Assembly: GCF_036345995.1 (NCBI RefSeq)
Contig: NZ_CP107796.1
Coordinates: forward strand, 620,001-684,000
Direction: 5' to 3'
Source: Streptomyces sp. NBC_00557
Lineage (GTDB): Bacteria > Actinomycetota > Actinomycetes > Streptomycetales > Streptomycetaceae
Length of the DNA stretch: 64,000 bases
Under the pieces are notes generated by a model. That model was not told the origin of the DNA. It ran no database searches and worked only from the letters and a program-made list of their open reading frames with translations. The translations under genes and the position numbers were made by a program. Positions 41,901-53,485 of this stretch are shown here, piece by piece; position 1 is the stretch's first letter, and every line of letters starts with the position of its first letter.

Positions 41901-41986
41901 TTCGTCCGCCCGCACGGCGCTTCCGGGGCGTGACCTGCGGGGAAATCGGGGTGACCGGCTCTGCGCCGGGATGATGGGATGGCACC

Positions 41987-42988
41987 GTGCAACAGGAGTT
42001 CTCCATCGTCGTGGACCGGAGCAATTACCAGTACGCCCCGACTCCGTGGGAGCAGGAGGCGTGGCGGGCCTCGGCCCTGGAGTGGGTGAGGGAGCGGCTC
42101 GCCTCCCACGGGCTGCGGGCGGGCGGGGAGTTGAGGGTGCGGCTGCGGCCGTGGTCGGTGCTGGTGCGGGTGCCCGTGGCGGGGCGGGGCGCCGTCTGGT
42201 TCAAGGCGAATCCGCCGGCCAGCGCCTTCGAGGGCCCGCTCACCGCGGCGCTGGCCCGCTGGGTGCCGGAGCACGTGCTGCGGCCGCTGGCCGTCGACGC
42301 CGAGCGTGCGTGGGTGCTGCTGCCCGACGGAGGAGAGCTGTTCCGGGACGTGCTCGCCCGGGCGCCGGTCGAGCCGCGGACCTGGGAGGAGCTGCTGCGC
42401 CGGTACGCGGGCATGCAGCGGGCCCTGACTCCGCGTGCGCGCGAGATCGAGGGGCTGGGGGTGCCCGCCGCCCGGACCCCGGACCTGCCCGAGGCCTTCG
42501 ACCGGCTGCTCGCGACAGGCGGCGCGCTGCCCCCGGAGGCACGCGCCCGGCTGGAGGCGCTGCGGCCCCGCCTCGCCGACTGGTGCGCCGAACTCGCCTC
42601 GCTCGGCGTGGAGGACACCCTCGACCACGCCGACCTGCACGACGGCCAGCTGTTCCATCCGGCGCCGGACCGGTTCGTCTTCTTCGACTGGGGCGACGCG
42701 GCGGTGTCGCACCCGTTCTGCAGCCTGCGCATCCCCGCCGGCAAGGCATGCGCCCGGTACGGCCCGCAGGTCCTCGCCCGCCTCCTCGACGCCTACCTGG
42801 AGCCGTGGACGGGCGACGGGCGCACGCCTGCGGAGCTGCGGCGCGGTGCGCGACTCGCCTGGCGTCTGAGCGTCCTCGGCCGCGCCGCGTCCTGGGGCCG
42901 CACGTTCCCGGACGCGTCGGGCACCAGCCCGGGCGCCGAGCAGAGCGCCGCGTCCCTGCTGGAGATCCTCGACGGCCCGCCGTTCTGA
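41987..42988 (+). CDS. Aminoglycoside-phosphotransferase-fold protein (APH family)
   Basis: A 333-residue protein with kinase-like APH fold. The catalytic loop is LDHADLHDGQLFH (about residues 212-224), in which HxDLHxxN appears as HADLHDGQ. The metal-binding Asp is in FVFFDWGDAAVSHPF (about 229-243). An N-terminal Lys-containing strand (VWFKANPP) fits ATP binding. Family members phosphorylate small molecules such as antibiotics, choline or homoserine, and most chromosomal copies are not resistance genes. GTG start. Neighbours give no substrate clue. Confidence 0.8.
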   Translation: MQQEFSIVVDRSNYQYAPTPWEQEAWRASALEWVRERLASHGLRAGGELRVRLRPWSVLVRVPVAGRGAVWFKANPPASAFEGPLTAALARWVPEHVLRPLAVDAERAWVLLPDGGELFRDVLARAPVEPRTWEELLRRYAGMQRALTPRAREIEGLGVPAARTPDLPEAFDRLLATGGALPPEARARLEALRPRLADWCAELASLGVEDTLDHADLHDGQLFHPAPDRFVFFDWGDAAVSHPFCSLRIPAGKACARYGPQVLARLLDAYLEPWTGDGRTPAELRRGARLAWRLSVLGRAASWGRTFPDASGTSPGAEQSAASLLEILDGPPF

Positions 42989-43072
42989 GGCCCCCGGGCC
43001 GTACTGCCGTACCGAAGGCGCCCTGCGCGCGGCGGCCGCCCGCCCTGTGCCGTACGGCGGACACTGGGCGGT

Positions 43073-44071
43073 ATGACTCGCACCCGCGCGCCGTCCGCTC
43101 CCCCGCCCGGCCGCCGCGCCGTCCTGGCCGGCCTTGCCGGTGTCGCGCTCGGTGCGGCGGGCTGTTCCGGCGGCACGGGTCCGGACGCACGGCCGTCCCG
43201 AGGTGCCGCGTCTCCCACCGGGTCGCCGTCGCCGTCCCCCGCGCTGCCCCGCACCACGCCCTGGCGGCCCACGTCCGCCGAGGTGCAGCCGGCGGCGAAA
43301 CTGCGGGCCGTTCAGGTGGTGGAGGCGATCGGCGCCTGGCCCGAGGGGCGCGGCGGCACGGCGGCGGCGCGGGCGAGAGTCGCCGCGCTGGGGCAGCCGG
43401 CGGGGCTCGTCGGGCAGGCCGGGCCGCTGCTGCCGGCGGCGGATCAGGCGGCGCTGCAGGTCGTGGACGCGCAGTACGGCGGGATCCTGTCCCGGTCGGC
43501 CAGCGTGCTGGTGGTGTGCCGGCAGTGGACCCGGCACGGCGGCAGGGTCGGCGCCGGCGGGACGACGGTCGACGTACGGCTGTCCCGGTCGGGGTCCGGC
43601 TGGACGGTCGACGCCCTGCGTCCGGCGCACCCCGGCCCGGCCGCCCGGTCGCTCGCGCCGGACGTCCGCAGCGTGCTGTCCGACGACCGGATCGCGCTGC
43701 CGCCCGCCGCCCTGGCGGATCTGCGCAGCGGGCAGGTGCACACCAGCGTGGCGAAGGCGATGCTGGCGCTGGCGCGGAGGTACCGGCTGGACGTGAGCGT
43801 CGTCCGCTCCGGGCACCCGCTGGACGTGTTCGGCACCAGCAGGCCCAGCGACCATCCGCGCGGCCGGGCCTTCGACGTGTGGCGGATCGACGGTCACGCG
43901 GTCGTCGACCCGGCGACGCCGCGCGGTCTGATCGAGCGGTTCATGCGGGACGCGGCGGCCGCGGGGTCGTACAACGTGGGCGGCCCGGTACAGATGTCGG
44001 GCGGCGGCACAGGACAGTTCTTCAGCGACGCCACCCACCACGACCACGTGCACGTCGGGTTCCGCACCTGA
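43073..44071 (+). CDS. Lipoprotein with M15/Hedgehog-type DD-peptidase fold
   Basis: A 332-residue exported lipoprotein. The signal GRRAVLAGLAGVALGAAGC has RR and a lipobox Cys at about residue 31, so Tat or Sec export is possible. A Ser/Pro-rich linker follows. The C-terminal domain has RSGHPLDVFGTSRPSDHPRGRAFDVWRIDG (about 243-272) and HHDHVHVGF (about 322-330). The two His and one Asp form the zinc site of D-Ala-D-Ala carboxypeptidase-like (M15) folds. A role in peptidoglycan trimming is inferred; the central ~150 residues have no recognised domain. Confidence 0.78.
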   Translation: MTRTRAPSAPPPGRRAVLAGLAGVALGAAGCSGGTGPDARPSRGAASPTGSPSPSPALPRTTPWRPTSAEVQPAAKLRAVQVVEAIGAWPEGRGGTAAARARVAALGQPAGLVGQAGPLLPAADQAALQVVDAQYGGILSRSASVLVVCRQWTRHGGRVGAGGTTVDVRLSRSGSGWTVDALRPAHPGPAARSLAPDVRSVLSDDRIALPPAALADLRSGQVHTSVAKAMLALARRYRLDVSVVRSGHPLDVFGTSRPSDHPRGRAFDVWRIDGHAVVDPATPRGLIERFMRDAAAAGSYNVGGPVQMSGGGTGQFFSDATHHDHVHVGFRT

Positions 44072-44226
44072 GGGCGCGCGCCCATCACCCGTTCGGCCCA
44101 GTCCGCCGCCGTCCCGGGAGGGCCGTGCCGGCGCGGCCTCACGGCCGGTGCCCGCCGTGCCGTGCGGGTTGCGCGGGGCGAGCGAGGGCCGGGAACCTGG
44201 GGGCTGAAACGGACCCGGGAGGTGAA

Positions 44227-45777
44227 GTGGCCACGGCACACGGCACCACGCCTCCGGCCGGCCTCGGCCGCCGGTGTTTCCTCACCCTGTGCGCGGGTGT
44301 CTGCCTCGGCACGGCCGCCTGCACGGCGGCACCGCCGCACCCGCACGCCACGACGGACCCCCGCGGGCGGCTCAGGCCCGAGGCCGAGCGCGACGCCCCC
44401 GGCACCGCCGACTGGCGTCTGCTGTCCACCGGCCCGCCGGACGCGGTGGCCGGGTACGCGGACCGGGTGAGCGTCACCCCGGGCGAGCGGTTCGGACTGC
44501 ATGTGTCGACCACCGCCGCGTCGTTCCGGGTGTCCGCGTTCCGGGTCGGCTGGTACGGCGGCGCACAGGCCCGCCGCGTCTGGACGTCCGAGCGCATACC
44601 CGGCCGCGCCCAGCCGGCCCCGCGCGTGCTGCCCGCCACCCGCACCGTGCGAGCCGACTGGCCCGAGACGCTGCCGGTCGACACCTCGGGCTGGCCGGAG
44701 GGCGCCTATCTGCTGCGTCTCGAGGCGGACACCGGCCACCAGCGGTACGTTCCGCTGATCGTCCGCTCCACCGACGGCACGGGCCGTACGGTCCTCATGC
44801 ACGCCCCCGCCACCTGGCAGGCGTACAACCGCTGGGGCGGCAGCAGCCTCTACAACGGCGCGTCCGGGGCGTACGCGACCCGCTCCCTCGCGGTGAGCTT
44901 CGACCGTCCCTACGACGGCGAGGGCGCCGGGAAGTTCCAGGTGTACGAGTGGGCGCTGGTGGTGCTGGCCGAGCGCCTCGGCATCCCGCTGGCCTACACG
45001 ACCGGCATGGACGTGCACCGCGACCCCGGGGTGCTGCGCGGCGCGCACGCCGTCGTGTGCCTGGGGCACGACGAGTACTGGACGCCGCAGCAGCGGGCCC
45101 ACGTGACGGCCGCCCGGGACGCGGGCACGAACATCGCGTTCCTCGGCGCCAACACCTGTTTCCGCCGGGTCCGGCTGGAGGCCGGGGACGCCGCGGACGA
45201 CCGTACGGTGGTCTGCTACAAGACCGACTACCGCGCCGACCCCTGCTACGGCACGCACCCGGCCCTGGTCACCACCGACTACCGGCTGCCGCCCGCCCCG
45301 GATCCCGAGTCGTCCCTGACCGGCGTGCTCTACGAGGGCTATCCGGTGGACGCGCCCTATGTGGTCCGGGCCGCCGGCCACTGGCTGTACGAGGGCACCG
45401 GCGCACGCTCCGGCGACTCCTTCGCGCATCTCGTCGGCGTGGAGTACGACCGGATCACGCCCGGCGCCCCCACGCCCGGCGAGCTGGAGATCGTCGCGCA
45501 CTCGCCGCTGGTGTGCGGCGGGCGGGCCGGCCACAGCGACTCGGCGTACTACACGGTCCCGAGCGGCGCCGGGGTGTTCGCGACCGGCACCATGCGCTGG
45601 GTGGAGGCGCTGGTGGCCGGCACGGGCATGTTCGGGCGCGACCACCGCATGGACGCCCGCACCCGCGCCTTCGTCACCCGCACCACGGAGAACCTGCTGC
45701 GGACGTTCGCGCGCGGTCCCGCGGTGCGGCACGCTCCGCCGCCGCGCGCCAACGTCCGCGAGGTGTACGGCGCCTGA
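44227..45777 (+). CDS. Exported N,N-dimethylformamidase large-subunit-like protein
   Basis: A 516-residue protein, GTG 44227 with GGGAGGTG upstream. Signal GRRCFLTLCAGVCLGTAAC ends in a lipobox-like Cys (about residue 33), so a lipoprotein is likely. The body matches the C-terminal domain of dimethylformamidase beta subunit: SAFRVGWYGGAQARRVW (about 101-117), TWQAYNRWGGSSLYN (about 196-210), HAVVCLGHDEYWTPQQR (about 274-290), NIAFLGANTCFRRVRLE and AYYTVPSGAGVFATGTMRW. Most members act in the cytosol or are of unknown use; an exported copy without a small subunit suggests another function. It ends 2 bases from the convergent SDR gene. Confidence 0.8.
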   Translation: MATAHGTTPPAGLGRRCFLTLCAGVCLGTAACTAAPPHPHATTDPRGRLRPEAERDAPGTADWRLLSTGPPDAVAGYADRVSVTPGERFGLHVSTTAASFRVSAFRVGWYGGAQARRVWTSERIPGRAQPAPRVLPATRTVRADWPETLPVDTSGWPEGAYLLRLEADTGHQRYVPLIVRSTDGTGRTVLMHAPATWQAYNRWGGSSLYNGASGAYATRSLAVSFDRPYDGEGAGKFQVYEWALVVLAERLGIPLAYTTGMDVHRDPGVLRGAHAVVCLGHDEYWTPQQRAHVTAARDAGTNIAFLGANTCFRRVRLEAGDAADDRTVVCYKTDYRADPCYGTHPALVTTDYRLPPAPDPESSLTGVLYEGYPVDAPYVVRAAGHWLYEGTGARSGDSFAHLVGVEYDRITPGAPTPGELEIVAHSPLVCGGRAGHSDSAYYTVPSGAGVFATGTMRWVEALVAGTGMFGRDHRMDARTRAFVTRTTENLLRTFARGPAVRHAPPPRANVREVYGA

Positions 45778-45779
45778 GG

Positions 45780-46670
45780 TCAGGGCAGCGGGGTGCCGCC
45801 GGTCGCGTTGAGGATCTCGGCGGTGATGTAGCTCGCCTGCGGGGACGCCAAGTAGACGTAGGCGGGCGCCAGTTCGGCGGGCTGGGCCGGGCGGCCGAGC
45901 GGCGCCTGCTTCCCGAACTCCTGCGTGTCCGGCAGCGTCGAGGGGATCAGCGGCGTCCACACCGGTCCCGGCGCCACCGCGTTGACCCGGATGCCGCGCT
46001 CGGCGAGCATCTGCGCGAGTCCCTGCGTGAAGGTGACGATGGCGCCCTTGGTCGTCGCGTAGTCCAGCAGATGCGGACTGGGCTTGTACGCCTGCACGGA
46101 CGTGGAGTTGATGATGCAGCCGCCGGCCGGGATGTGCGGCAGGGCGAACTTGGTGAGCCAGAACATGCCGTACAGGTTCGTCCGGACGACCCGGTCGAAC
46201 TGCTCGGTGCTGATCGCCTCGATGCCGTCCGGCTGGGACATCTGGTAGGCGGCGTTGTTCACGAGGACGTCGATGCGGCCGAACTCGGCCACCGCCCGCT
46301 CGATCAGCGCCCGGCAGTTGTCCTCCTCGCGGATGTCGCAGGAGACGGCGACCGCCTTGCGCCCGGCGTCCTCCACGAGCCGGGACGTCTCGCGGGCGTC
46401 CTCCTCCTCGTCGGCGAGGTGGGTGAACAGCACGTCGGCGCCCTCGCGGGCGAAGGCCAGCGCCACCGCCCGCCCGATCCCGGAGTCACCGCCGGTGATC
46501 ACGGTCTTGCGGCCGTCCAGCCGGCCCGCGCCGCGGTAGGAGTCCTCGCCGTGGTCGGGCGGTGGGTCCATCGGGCCGGTCCAGCCCGGGTGCGGCTGGT
46601 CCTGGGACGGGAACTCGGGGCGCGGGTGCTGCGTGACCGGGTTCGGCCGGTCACCGTGCTGGTCCGTCAC
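45780..46670 (-). CDS. SDR family oxidoreductase, general-stress-protein-39-like
   Basis: A 296-residue SDR. The N-terminal ~50 residues are a charged Pro-rich tail (PRPEFPSQDQPHPGWTGPMDPPPDHGEDSY), typical of the GSP39/YdaD/YghA group. Rossmann motif ITGGDSGIGRA (about residues 57-67), then VLVNNAAYQMSQ (about 135-146), catalytic Ser in NSTSVQAY and LDYATTKGA (Tyr and Lys, about 198-206). GTG 46670 follows GGAGGCCGCC. Often stress-induced in other bacteria. Confidence 0.9.
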   Translation of the reverse strand: MTDQHGDRPNPVTQHPRPEFPSQDQPHPGWTGPMDPPPDHGEDSYRGAGRLDGRKTVITGGDSGIGRAVALAFAREGADVLFTHLADEEEDARETSRLVEDAGRKAVAVSCDIREEDNCRALIERAVAEFGRIDVLVNNAAYQMSQPDGIEAISTEQFDRVVRTNLYGMFWLTKFALPHIPAGGCIINSTSVQAYKPSPHLLDYATTKGAIVTFTQGLAQMLAERGIRVNAVAPGPVWTPLIPSTLPDTQEFGKQAPLGRPAQPAELAPAYVYLASPQASYITAEILNATGGTPLP

Positions 46671-46741
46671 GGCGGCCTCCTGTGTCTCGGGGGGACGGGA
46701 CGGCGACCGGGTTCCCGGATCACACGGGCCGAAAAGCCTGT

Positions 46742-46996
<255 letters not shown>

Positions 46997-47092
46997 TCAC
47001 ATTACTGGCGGTAGCGGGAAACCCGCGCGCCCGGACTCCGACAGGACCCCGGTGGGCGGCTGGTCGCCGCCGGCCCCGCGGAGGGCGCGCGC

Positions 47093-48346
47093 GTGGGTCA
47101 TGAAGGCGGTCAGGCCGACCTCGAAGGCGCGGTCGGCGCGGCCCTGCTGGCGCTGGTCGGCTACAACGGCATGGAGATCGGCGTCTACGGCCTGCTCGCC
47201 ACCACCGCCCGCGACACCCTGCACACCCTCGCCGGCGTCGACGTGCCCTGGCTGCCGGTGTCCCTGCTCGGTCTGCTGCTGATCGGGTACGGCGGCTACC
47301 GCTCGATCGACTTCGGCGCCAAGGTCCTCGGTGTGCTGCTCGTCTGCGAGACGGGCATACTCGTGCTGCTCGCCGGCGGGGTGCTGCTGAAGGGCGGCGC
47401 CCACGGGCTGTCCGCGGCCTCGCTCGCCCCGGGCCATGTGCTCGTGCCGGGCATGGCGGCCGTCCTCGCGTTCGCGTTCGCCGCGTTCACCGGCTTCGAG
47501 TCGACCGTCATCTACCGCCGCGAGGCCCGCGACCCCGGCCGCACGGTCCCGCGCGCCACCTATCTGGCCGTCGGATTCCTCGGCCTGTTCTACGCGTTCA
47601 CCGTCTGGATCGCCGTCCAGGCCTTCGGCGACGACCGGGTGGTGGGCGCGGCCGGCAAGGACCCGGCCGGCCTGTTCTTCACCGCGATCAGCGCCTTCGT
47701 GGGCGGCTGGGCCGCCGATCTGATGCACGTCTTCATCGTCACCAGCGTCATCGCCTCCCTCCTCGCCTTCCACAACGCCATCAACCGCTATGTCCTCGCC
47801 CTGGCCGAGGAGGGCGTGCTGCCGCGCCGGCTCGGCCGGATCCACCCGCGCCACCGCTCGCCGTACCTCGCCGGTGTCGCCCAGACCGTCCTCGGCGCCG
47901 TGGTCGTGCTCGCGTTCCGGGCCGCGCACGCCGACCCGTACCAGCAGCTGCTGCTGTGGGTGAACACCCCGGGCATGATCGGCCTGTTGCTGCTGCAGCT
48001 GCTCGCCGCGGTCGCCGTACCGTGCTACTTCCGGCGGGTGCGCCACCAGGAGGGCCGGATCCGCACGGTGGTGGCGCCGGTCCTCGCCACCGTGCTGCTG
48101 GCGGCCGCGATCGCGCTGGTCGTGACCCACATCGACCTGTTCACCGGCGCGTCGTCGACCGTGAACGTCCTACTGGTCGTGGTGGCACCGGCCGTCTTCC
48201 TGCTCGGCCTGCCGCTGGCCTGGTGGCTGCGCCGCTCCCGCCCGGCCGTCTACGCCCGGTTCGCCACCGAGCCGGGCGGCGCCGCCGGCGCCCCCGGTCC
48301 CGACCGCACCACCGCCCCGGCCACGGTCACCGCGCCCGCCGAGTGA
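47093..48346 (+). CDS. APC-family permease lacking its N-terminal helices
   Basis: A 417-residue permease-like protein. It begins at a helix normally third in the APC fold (LLALVGYNGMEIGVYGLLA, about residues 18-36). Conserved later loops are intact: AFTGFESTVIYRREARDPGRTVPRA (about 142-166), SAFVGGWAADLMHVFIVTSVIASLLAFHNAINRY and ALAEEGVLPRRLGRIHPRHRSPY. The ~90 residues with the first two helices and the GAFYAY-type loop are missing, and the upstream 170 bases do not encode them in any frame I could see. The start codon is just the first in frame. Likely a truncated, perhaps inactive gene. Confidence 0.6.
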   Translation: MGHEGGQADLEGAVGAALLALVGYNGMEIGVYGLLATTARDTLHTLAGVDVPWLPVSLLGLLLIGYGGYRSIDFGAKVLGVLLVCETGILVLLAGGVLLKGGAHGLSAASLAPGHVLVPGMAAVLAFAFAAFTGFESTVIYRREARDPGRTVPRATYLAVGFLGLFYAFTVWIAVQAFGDDRVVGAAGKDPAGLFFTAISAFVGGWAADLMHVFIVTSVIASLLAFHNAINRYVLALAEEGVLPRRLGRIHPRHRSPYLAGVAQTVLGAVVVLAFRAAHADPYQQLLLWVNTPGMIGLLLLQLLAAVAVPCYFRRVRHQEGRIRTVVAPVLATVLLAAAIALVVTHIDLFTGASSTVNVLLVVVAPAVFLLGLPLAWWLRRSRPAVYARFATEPGGAAGAPGPDRTTAPATVTAPAE

Positions 48347-48380
48347 CTGCGCCATCCCTCGTCCCACAGGAGCCGCCCCG

Positions 48381-49952
48381 ATGCCCGCTGCCGATCTCGT
48401 CCTCACCGGCGCCCAGGTCCGCACCCTCGACCCCGGCCGCCCCACCGCCTCCGCCGTCGCCGTGCACGACGGCGCGATCACCGCGGTCGGCGAGGCGGAC
48501 GACGTACGGGACTGGCGCGGCCCTGGCACCGAGGTCGTCGACCTGTGCGGCGCCCACCTCGTGCCCGGACTCGTCGACGCGCACAGCCATCCGGTGTGGG
48601 GGCTGAACATGGCGACGGGCACGGATCTGTCGGGCGTGACCGACCTGGCCGGACTGCGCGCGGCGCTCGCCGGCGCGGAGCGGATCGACGGCTGGGTCGT
48701 CGGCTACGGCCTGGACCACAACGCGTTCGGGGGCCGCCCGGTCCACCACGGCCTGATCGCGGACGTGCTCGGCGGCGCCCCGGCCTTCCTGCGCCTGTAC
48801 GACGGCCACTCCGCCCTCGCCAGTGCCGCCGCGCTGGCCGCCGCCGGGGTGACCGGCCCGCGGGTCTTCGCCCAGCACGCGGAGGTGGTCTGCGACACCT
48901 CGGGCCGCCCCACCGGTCATCTGGTCGAGCACGCCGCGATGGACCTGGTGACCGCCGTCGTGCCCCGGCCGTCGTACGCCGAACAGCGGGCGCGGCTGCT
49001 GGAGTTGCTGTCCGCGATGGCCGCGACCGGGCTCACCGGGGCGCATGTGATGGACGGCGGCGATCTCGGTCTGGTCGCGGCGGTGGCCGAGGAGACGGTC
49101 CTGCCGGTGCGGCTGCGGTTCGCGCCCTGGTGCATGCCGGGCGCCGACGACGACGCGCTGCGCGAGCTGATCGAGGCGCAGGGCAGGGGCGGGCGGCACT
49201 GGCTGGTCGGCGGGGTCAAGTTCTTCATGGACGGCACCGTCGAGGGCGGCACCGCCTGGCTGGAGCATCCCGACTGCCACGGTCAGGGCACCGCCGCGTT
49301 CTGGCCGGACCCGCACGCCTATGCGGAGGCCGTCCGCACCCTGAACCGGGCCGGTGTACGCACCGCCACGCACGCCATCGGGGACGCGGCCGTCCGGCAC
49401 GCGCTGGACACCGTGGCCTCTCTGGGACCGAGCGGACACGGCGCCCACCGGATCGAGCACATCGAGACGGCGCCCGACGAACTCCTGCCGCGCTTCGCCG
49501 AGTTGGGGGTCGCGGCCTCGTTGCAGCCGCCGCACACCGGGTACACGCGCGCCGACGGCAGCGACGAGTGGTCCCGCAGGCTCGGCGGCGACCGGGCCGC
49601 CCGCGCCTGGCGGCTGCGCGATCTGCGGGAGGCCGGCGCCACGCTCGCCCTCGGCTCGGACTGGCCCATCGCCCCCTACGACGTCCGCGCCGTGCTGGCG
49701 ACGGCCCGCCGGCCGAAGGGCGCCGCGGCGCACCGGCCGGGACTGACGCCGTTGCAGGCGCTGGAGGGCTGCACCAGCCACGCGGCGGCCGCCGCCGGCG
49801 AGTCCGCCGTCGCCGGCCGTATCGCCCCGGGCTGCCGGGCCGACCTCACCGCCCTGGCCCTGGACCCGCTGCGGGCACCCGCCGACGAACTCGCCGAGTC
49901 CCCGGTACGGCTGACGGTCACCGGGGGGCACGTGGTGCACCGGGACGTGTGA
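48381..49952 (+). CDS. Amidohydrolase family protein (YtcJ-like)
   Basis: A 523-residue metal-dependent hydrolase. HxH metal motif is in VPGLVDAHSHPVWG (about residues 62-75). Later marks: GYGLDHNAFGG (about 113-123), YDGHSALAS, GGVKFFMDGTVEGGTAWL (the metal-bridging Lys region, about 278-295), THAIGDAAVRHAL (about 330-342), RIEHIET (about 357-363) and GSDWPIAPYD (final Asp, about 430-439). This is the YtcJ/exoenzyme-regulatory type. ATG with AGGAG upstream, 34 bases after the permease stop, so possibly co-transcribed with it. Substrate unknown. Confidence 0.9.
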   Translation: MPAADLVLTGAQVRTLDPGRPTASAVAVHDGAITAVGEADDVRDWRGPGTEVVDLCGAHLVPGLVDAHSHPVWGLNMATGTDLSGVTDLAGLRAALAGAERIDGWVVGYGLDHNAFGGRPVHHGLIADVLGGAPAFLRLYDGHSALASAAALAAAGVTGPRVFAQHAEVVCDTSGRPTGHLVEHAAMDLVTAVVPRPSYAEQRARLLELLSAMAATGLTGAHVMDGGDLGLVAAVAEETVLPVRLRFAPWCMPGADDDALRELIEAQGRGGRHWLVGGVKFFMDGTVEGGTAWLEHPDCHGQGTAAFWPDPHAYAEAVRTLNRAGVRTATHAIGDAAVRHALDTVASLGPSGHGAHRIEHIETAPDELLPRFAELGVAASLQPPHTGYTRADGSDEWSRRLGGDRAARAWRLRDLREAGATLALGSDWPIAPYDVRAVLATARRPKGAAAHRPGLTPLQALEGCTSHAAAAAGESAVAGRIAPGCRADLTALALDPLRAPADELAESPVRLTVTGGHVVHRDV

Positions 49953-50159
49953 GGGCCCGTCAGCGGCAGCCCGGGAGGCGTGCGCCGCAGGCCGGGACGC
50001 GCAACACGCCGCGGCCGTGTACCGCCCGGTCGGCTGGGCGGGGCGGGATACTCGTCGACACTCCGCCCCGTCCGCATCTACGATCGTTCGCGGCATCGCG
50101 TGCCGGTCACCGGCCGGGTGAGGCATGGAGGTGCCGGGACATGCCCTGGAGGCATTCCT

Positions 50160-50549
50160 TTGTCCGTCGAGTTGAACCACACCATCGTCCACGCCCGGGA
50201 CAACCGGGAGTCCGCCGAGTTCCTCTCCGAACTGCTCGGCCTGGAGATCACCGGGGAGTGGGGCCCGTTCGTCGCGGTGGCCCTCGCCAACGGGGTCACG
50301 CTGGACTTCGCCGCCGTCCCCGAGGACCGGATCACCCCGCAGCACTACGCCTTCCTGGTCTCCGAGGAGGTGTTCGACGCCGCGTACGCGAAAATCGTCG
50401 ACCGCGGCATCGCCCACTGGGCCGACCCGCACCAGAAGCAGCCCGGCACGATCAACCACAACGACGGCGGCCGCGGCGTCTACTTCCTGGATCCGGTGGG
50501 CCACGCCATGGAACTGATCACCGTCCCCTACGGCGGATGGCCCGAGTAG
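50160..50549 (+). CDS. VOC-family (glyoxalase-fold) protein with TTG start
   Basis: A 129-residue protein of the vicinal oxygen chelate superfamily. Marks: LNHTIVHARDNRESAEFLSELLGLEITGEWGPF (about residues 5-37), HYAFLVSEEVFDAAYAKI (about 62-79) and RGVYFLDPVGHAMELITVPYG (about 105-125), with metal-type His and Glu. Starting at TTG 50160 places GGAGG exactly 7 bases upstream and gives the normal family N-terminus. Could be a bleomycin/fosfomycin-type protein or a dioxygenase; substrate unknown. Confidence 0.85.
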   Translation: MSVELNHTIVHARDNRESAEFLSELLGLEITGEWGPFVAVALANGVTLDFAAVPEDRITPQHYAFLVSEEVFDAAYAKIVDRGIAHWADPHQKQPGTINHNDGGRGVYFLDPVGHAMELITVPYGGWPE

Positions 50550-50735
50550 GCGACGCGCCTCACCTGCCGAACGCCTCCTTCCGGATGACGTCCAGCATGC
50601 CCGGGGTCCCCTCCGTGGTCCGTACGATCGGGTGGCCATGGCCGCGCTCACCCGTGCGGACCGCCGCGCGGCGCCGGCGCCGGGCGGCTGCCCGTGGCGC
50701 ATCCCTCTTCGTGCCGGTGCGGCGCCGGTACGACG

Positions 50736-50777
50736 AGGGCGTCCGCCCCGGCCCGTGCGGGTCGGGGCGGACGCCCT
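50736..50777 (-). terminator. Terminator after katG
   Basis: 15-bp stem: AGGGCGTCCGCCCCG (50736-50750) pairs with CGGGGCGGACGCCCT (50763-50777), 12-base loop. It begins 12 bases beyond the katG stop codon in the direction of katG transcription. Confidence 0.75.
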
Positions 50778-50788
50778 TGGTGCCGTGC

Positions 50789-53047
<2,259 letters not shown>

Positions 53048-53485
53048 TCAGGAACTGCGGCCGGTGGAACAGTCGGGGCACAGGCCCCAGTACACGACCT
53101 CGGCCTCGTCGATGGCGAAGCCGCGGTCGTCGGAGGCGGTCAGGCAGGGCGCCTCGCCGACCGCGCAGTCGACGTCGGCGACGGTCCCGCAGGACCGGCA
53201 CACGATGTGGTGGTGGTTGTCGCCGACGCGTCCCTCGTACCGGGCCGGGTGGCCGGCCGGCTCGATACGGCGGAGGAGTCCCGCCGCGGTGAGGGCGTGC
53301 AGGGCTTCGTAGACGGCTTGCAGGGAGATGTGGCCCACGCGGGCACGGACCCCGGAGGCGATCGCCTCGACGCCGAGGTGGTCGCCCGCCCGGACGGTCT
53401 CCAGCAGCGCGACGCGGGCTGCCGTCACGCGCAGGCCGGCACCGCGGAGCTCTTCGGCGGTGGTCGGGGTCGGGGAGGCGGTCAT
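53048..53485 (-). CDS. furA: Fur-family peroxide/iron regulator (FurA-like)
   Basis: A 145-residue Fur-family repressor. Winged helix: GLRVTAARVALLETVRAGDHLGVEAI and HISLQAVYEALHALTAAGLLRRIE (about residues 17-76). Metal site: DNHHHIVCRSCGTVADVDC (about 89-107), CxxC zinc motif, with a second pair in LCPDCS at the C-terminus (about 136-141). It is upstream of katG in one operon, the standard arrangement in actinomycetes, where FurA represses itself and katG until oxidised. Confidence 0.93.
   Translation of the reverse strand: MTASPTPTTAEELRGAGLRVTAARVALLETVRAGDHLGVEAIASGVRARVGHISLQAVYEALHALTAAGLLRRIEPAGHPARYEGRVGDNHHHIVCRSCGTVADVDCAVGEAPCLTASDDRGFAIDEAEVVYWGLCPDCSTGRSS

Noticed and set aside
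41987..42988. Aminoglycoside resistance gene
   Set aside because: The APH fold is shared by many metabolic kinases, the catalytic loop deviates, and nothing in the context indicates resistance.
41245..44226. Upstream extension of the dimethylformamidase-like frame through two other genes
   Set aside because: The frame is open, but GTG 44227 has its own ribosome site and signal peptide, and the upstream part is out of frame with known genes.
39863..44239. 1458-codon open frame on the minus strand opposite phospholipase C, kinase-like and DD-peptidase-fold genes
   Set aside because: It is a mirror frame created by the GC-rich third positions of real plus-strand genes. The product is low-complexity Arg/Gly/Val and has no domain.
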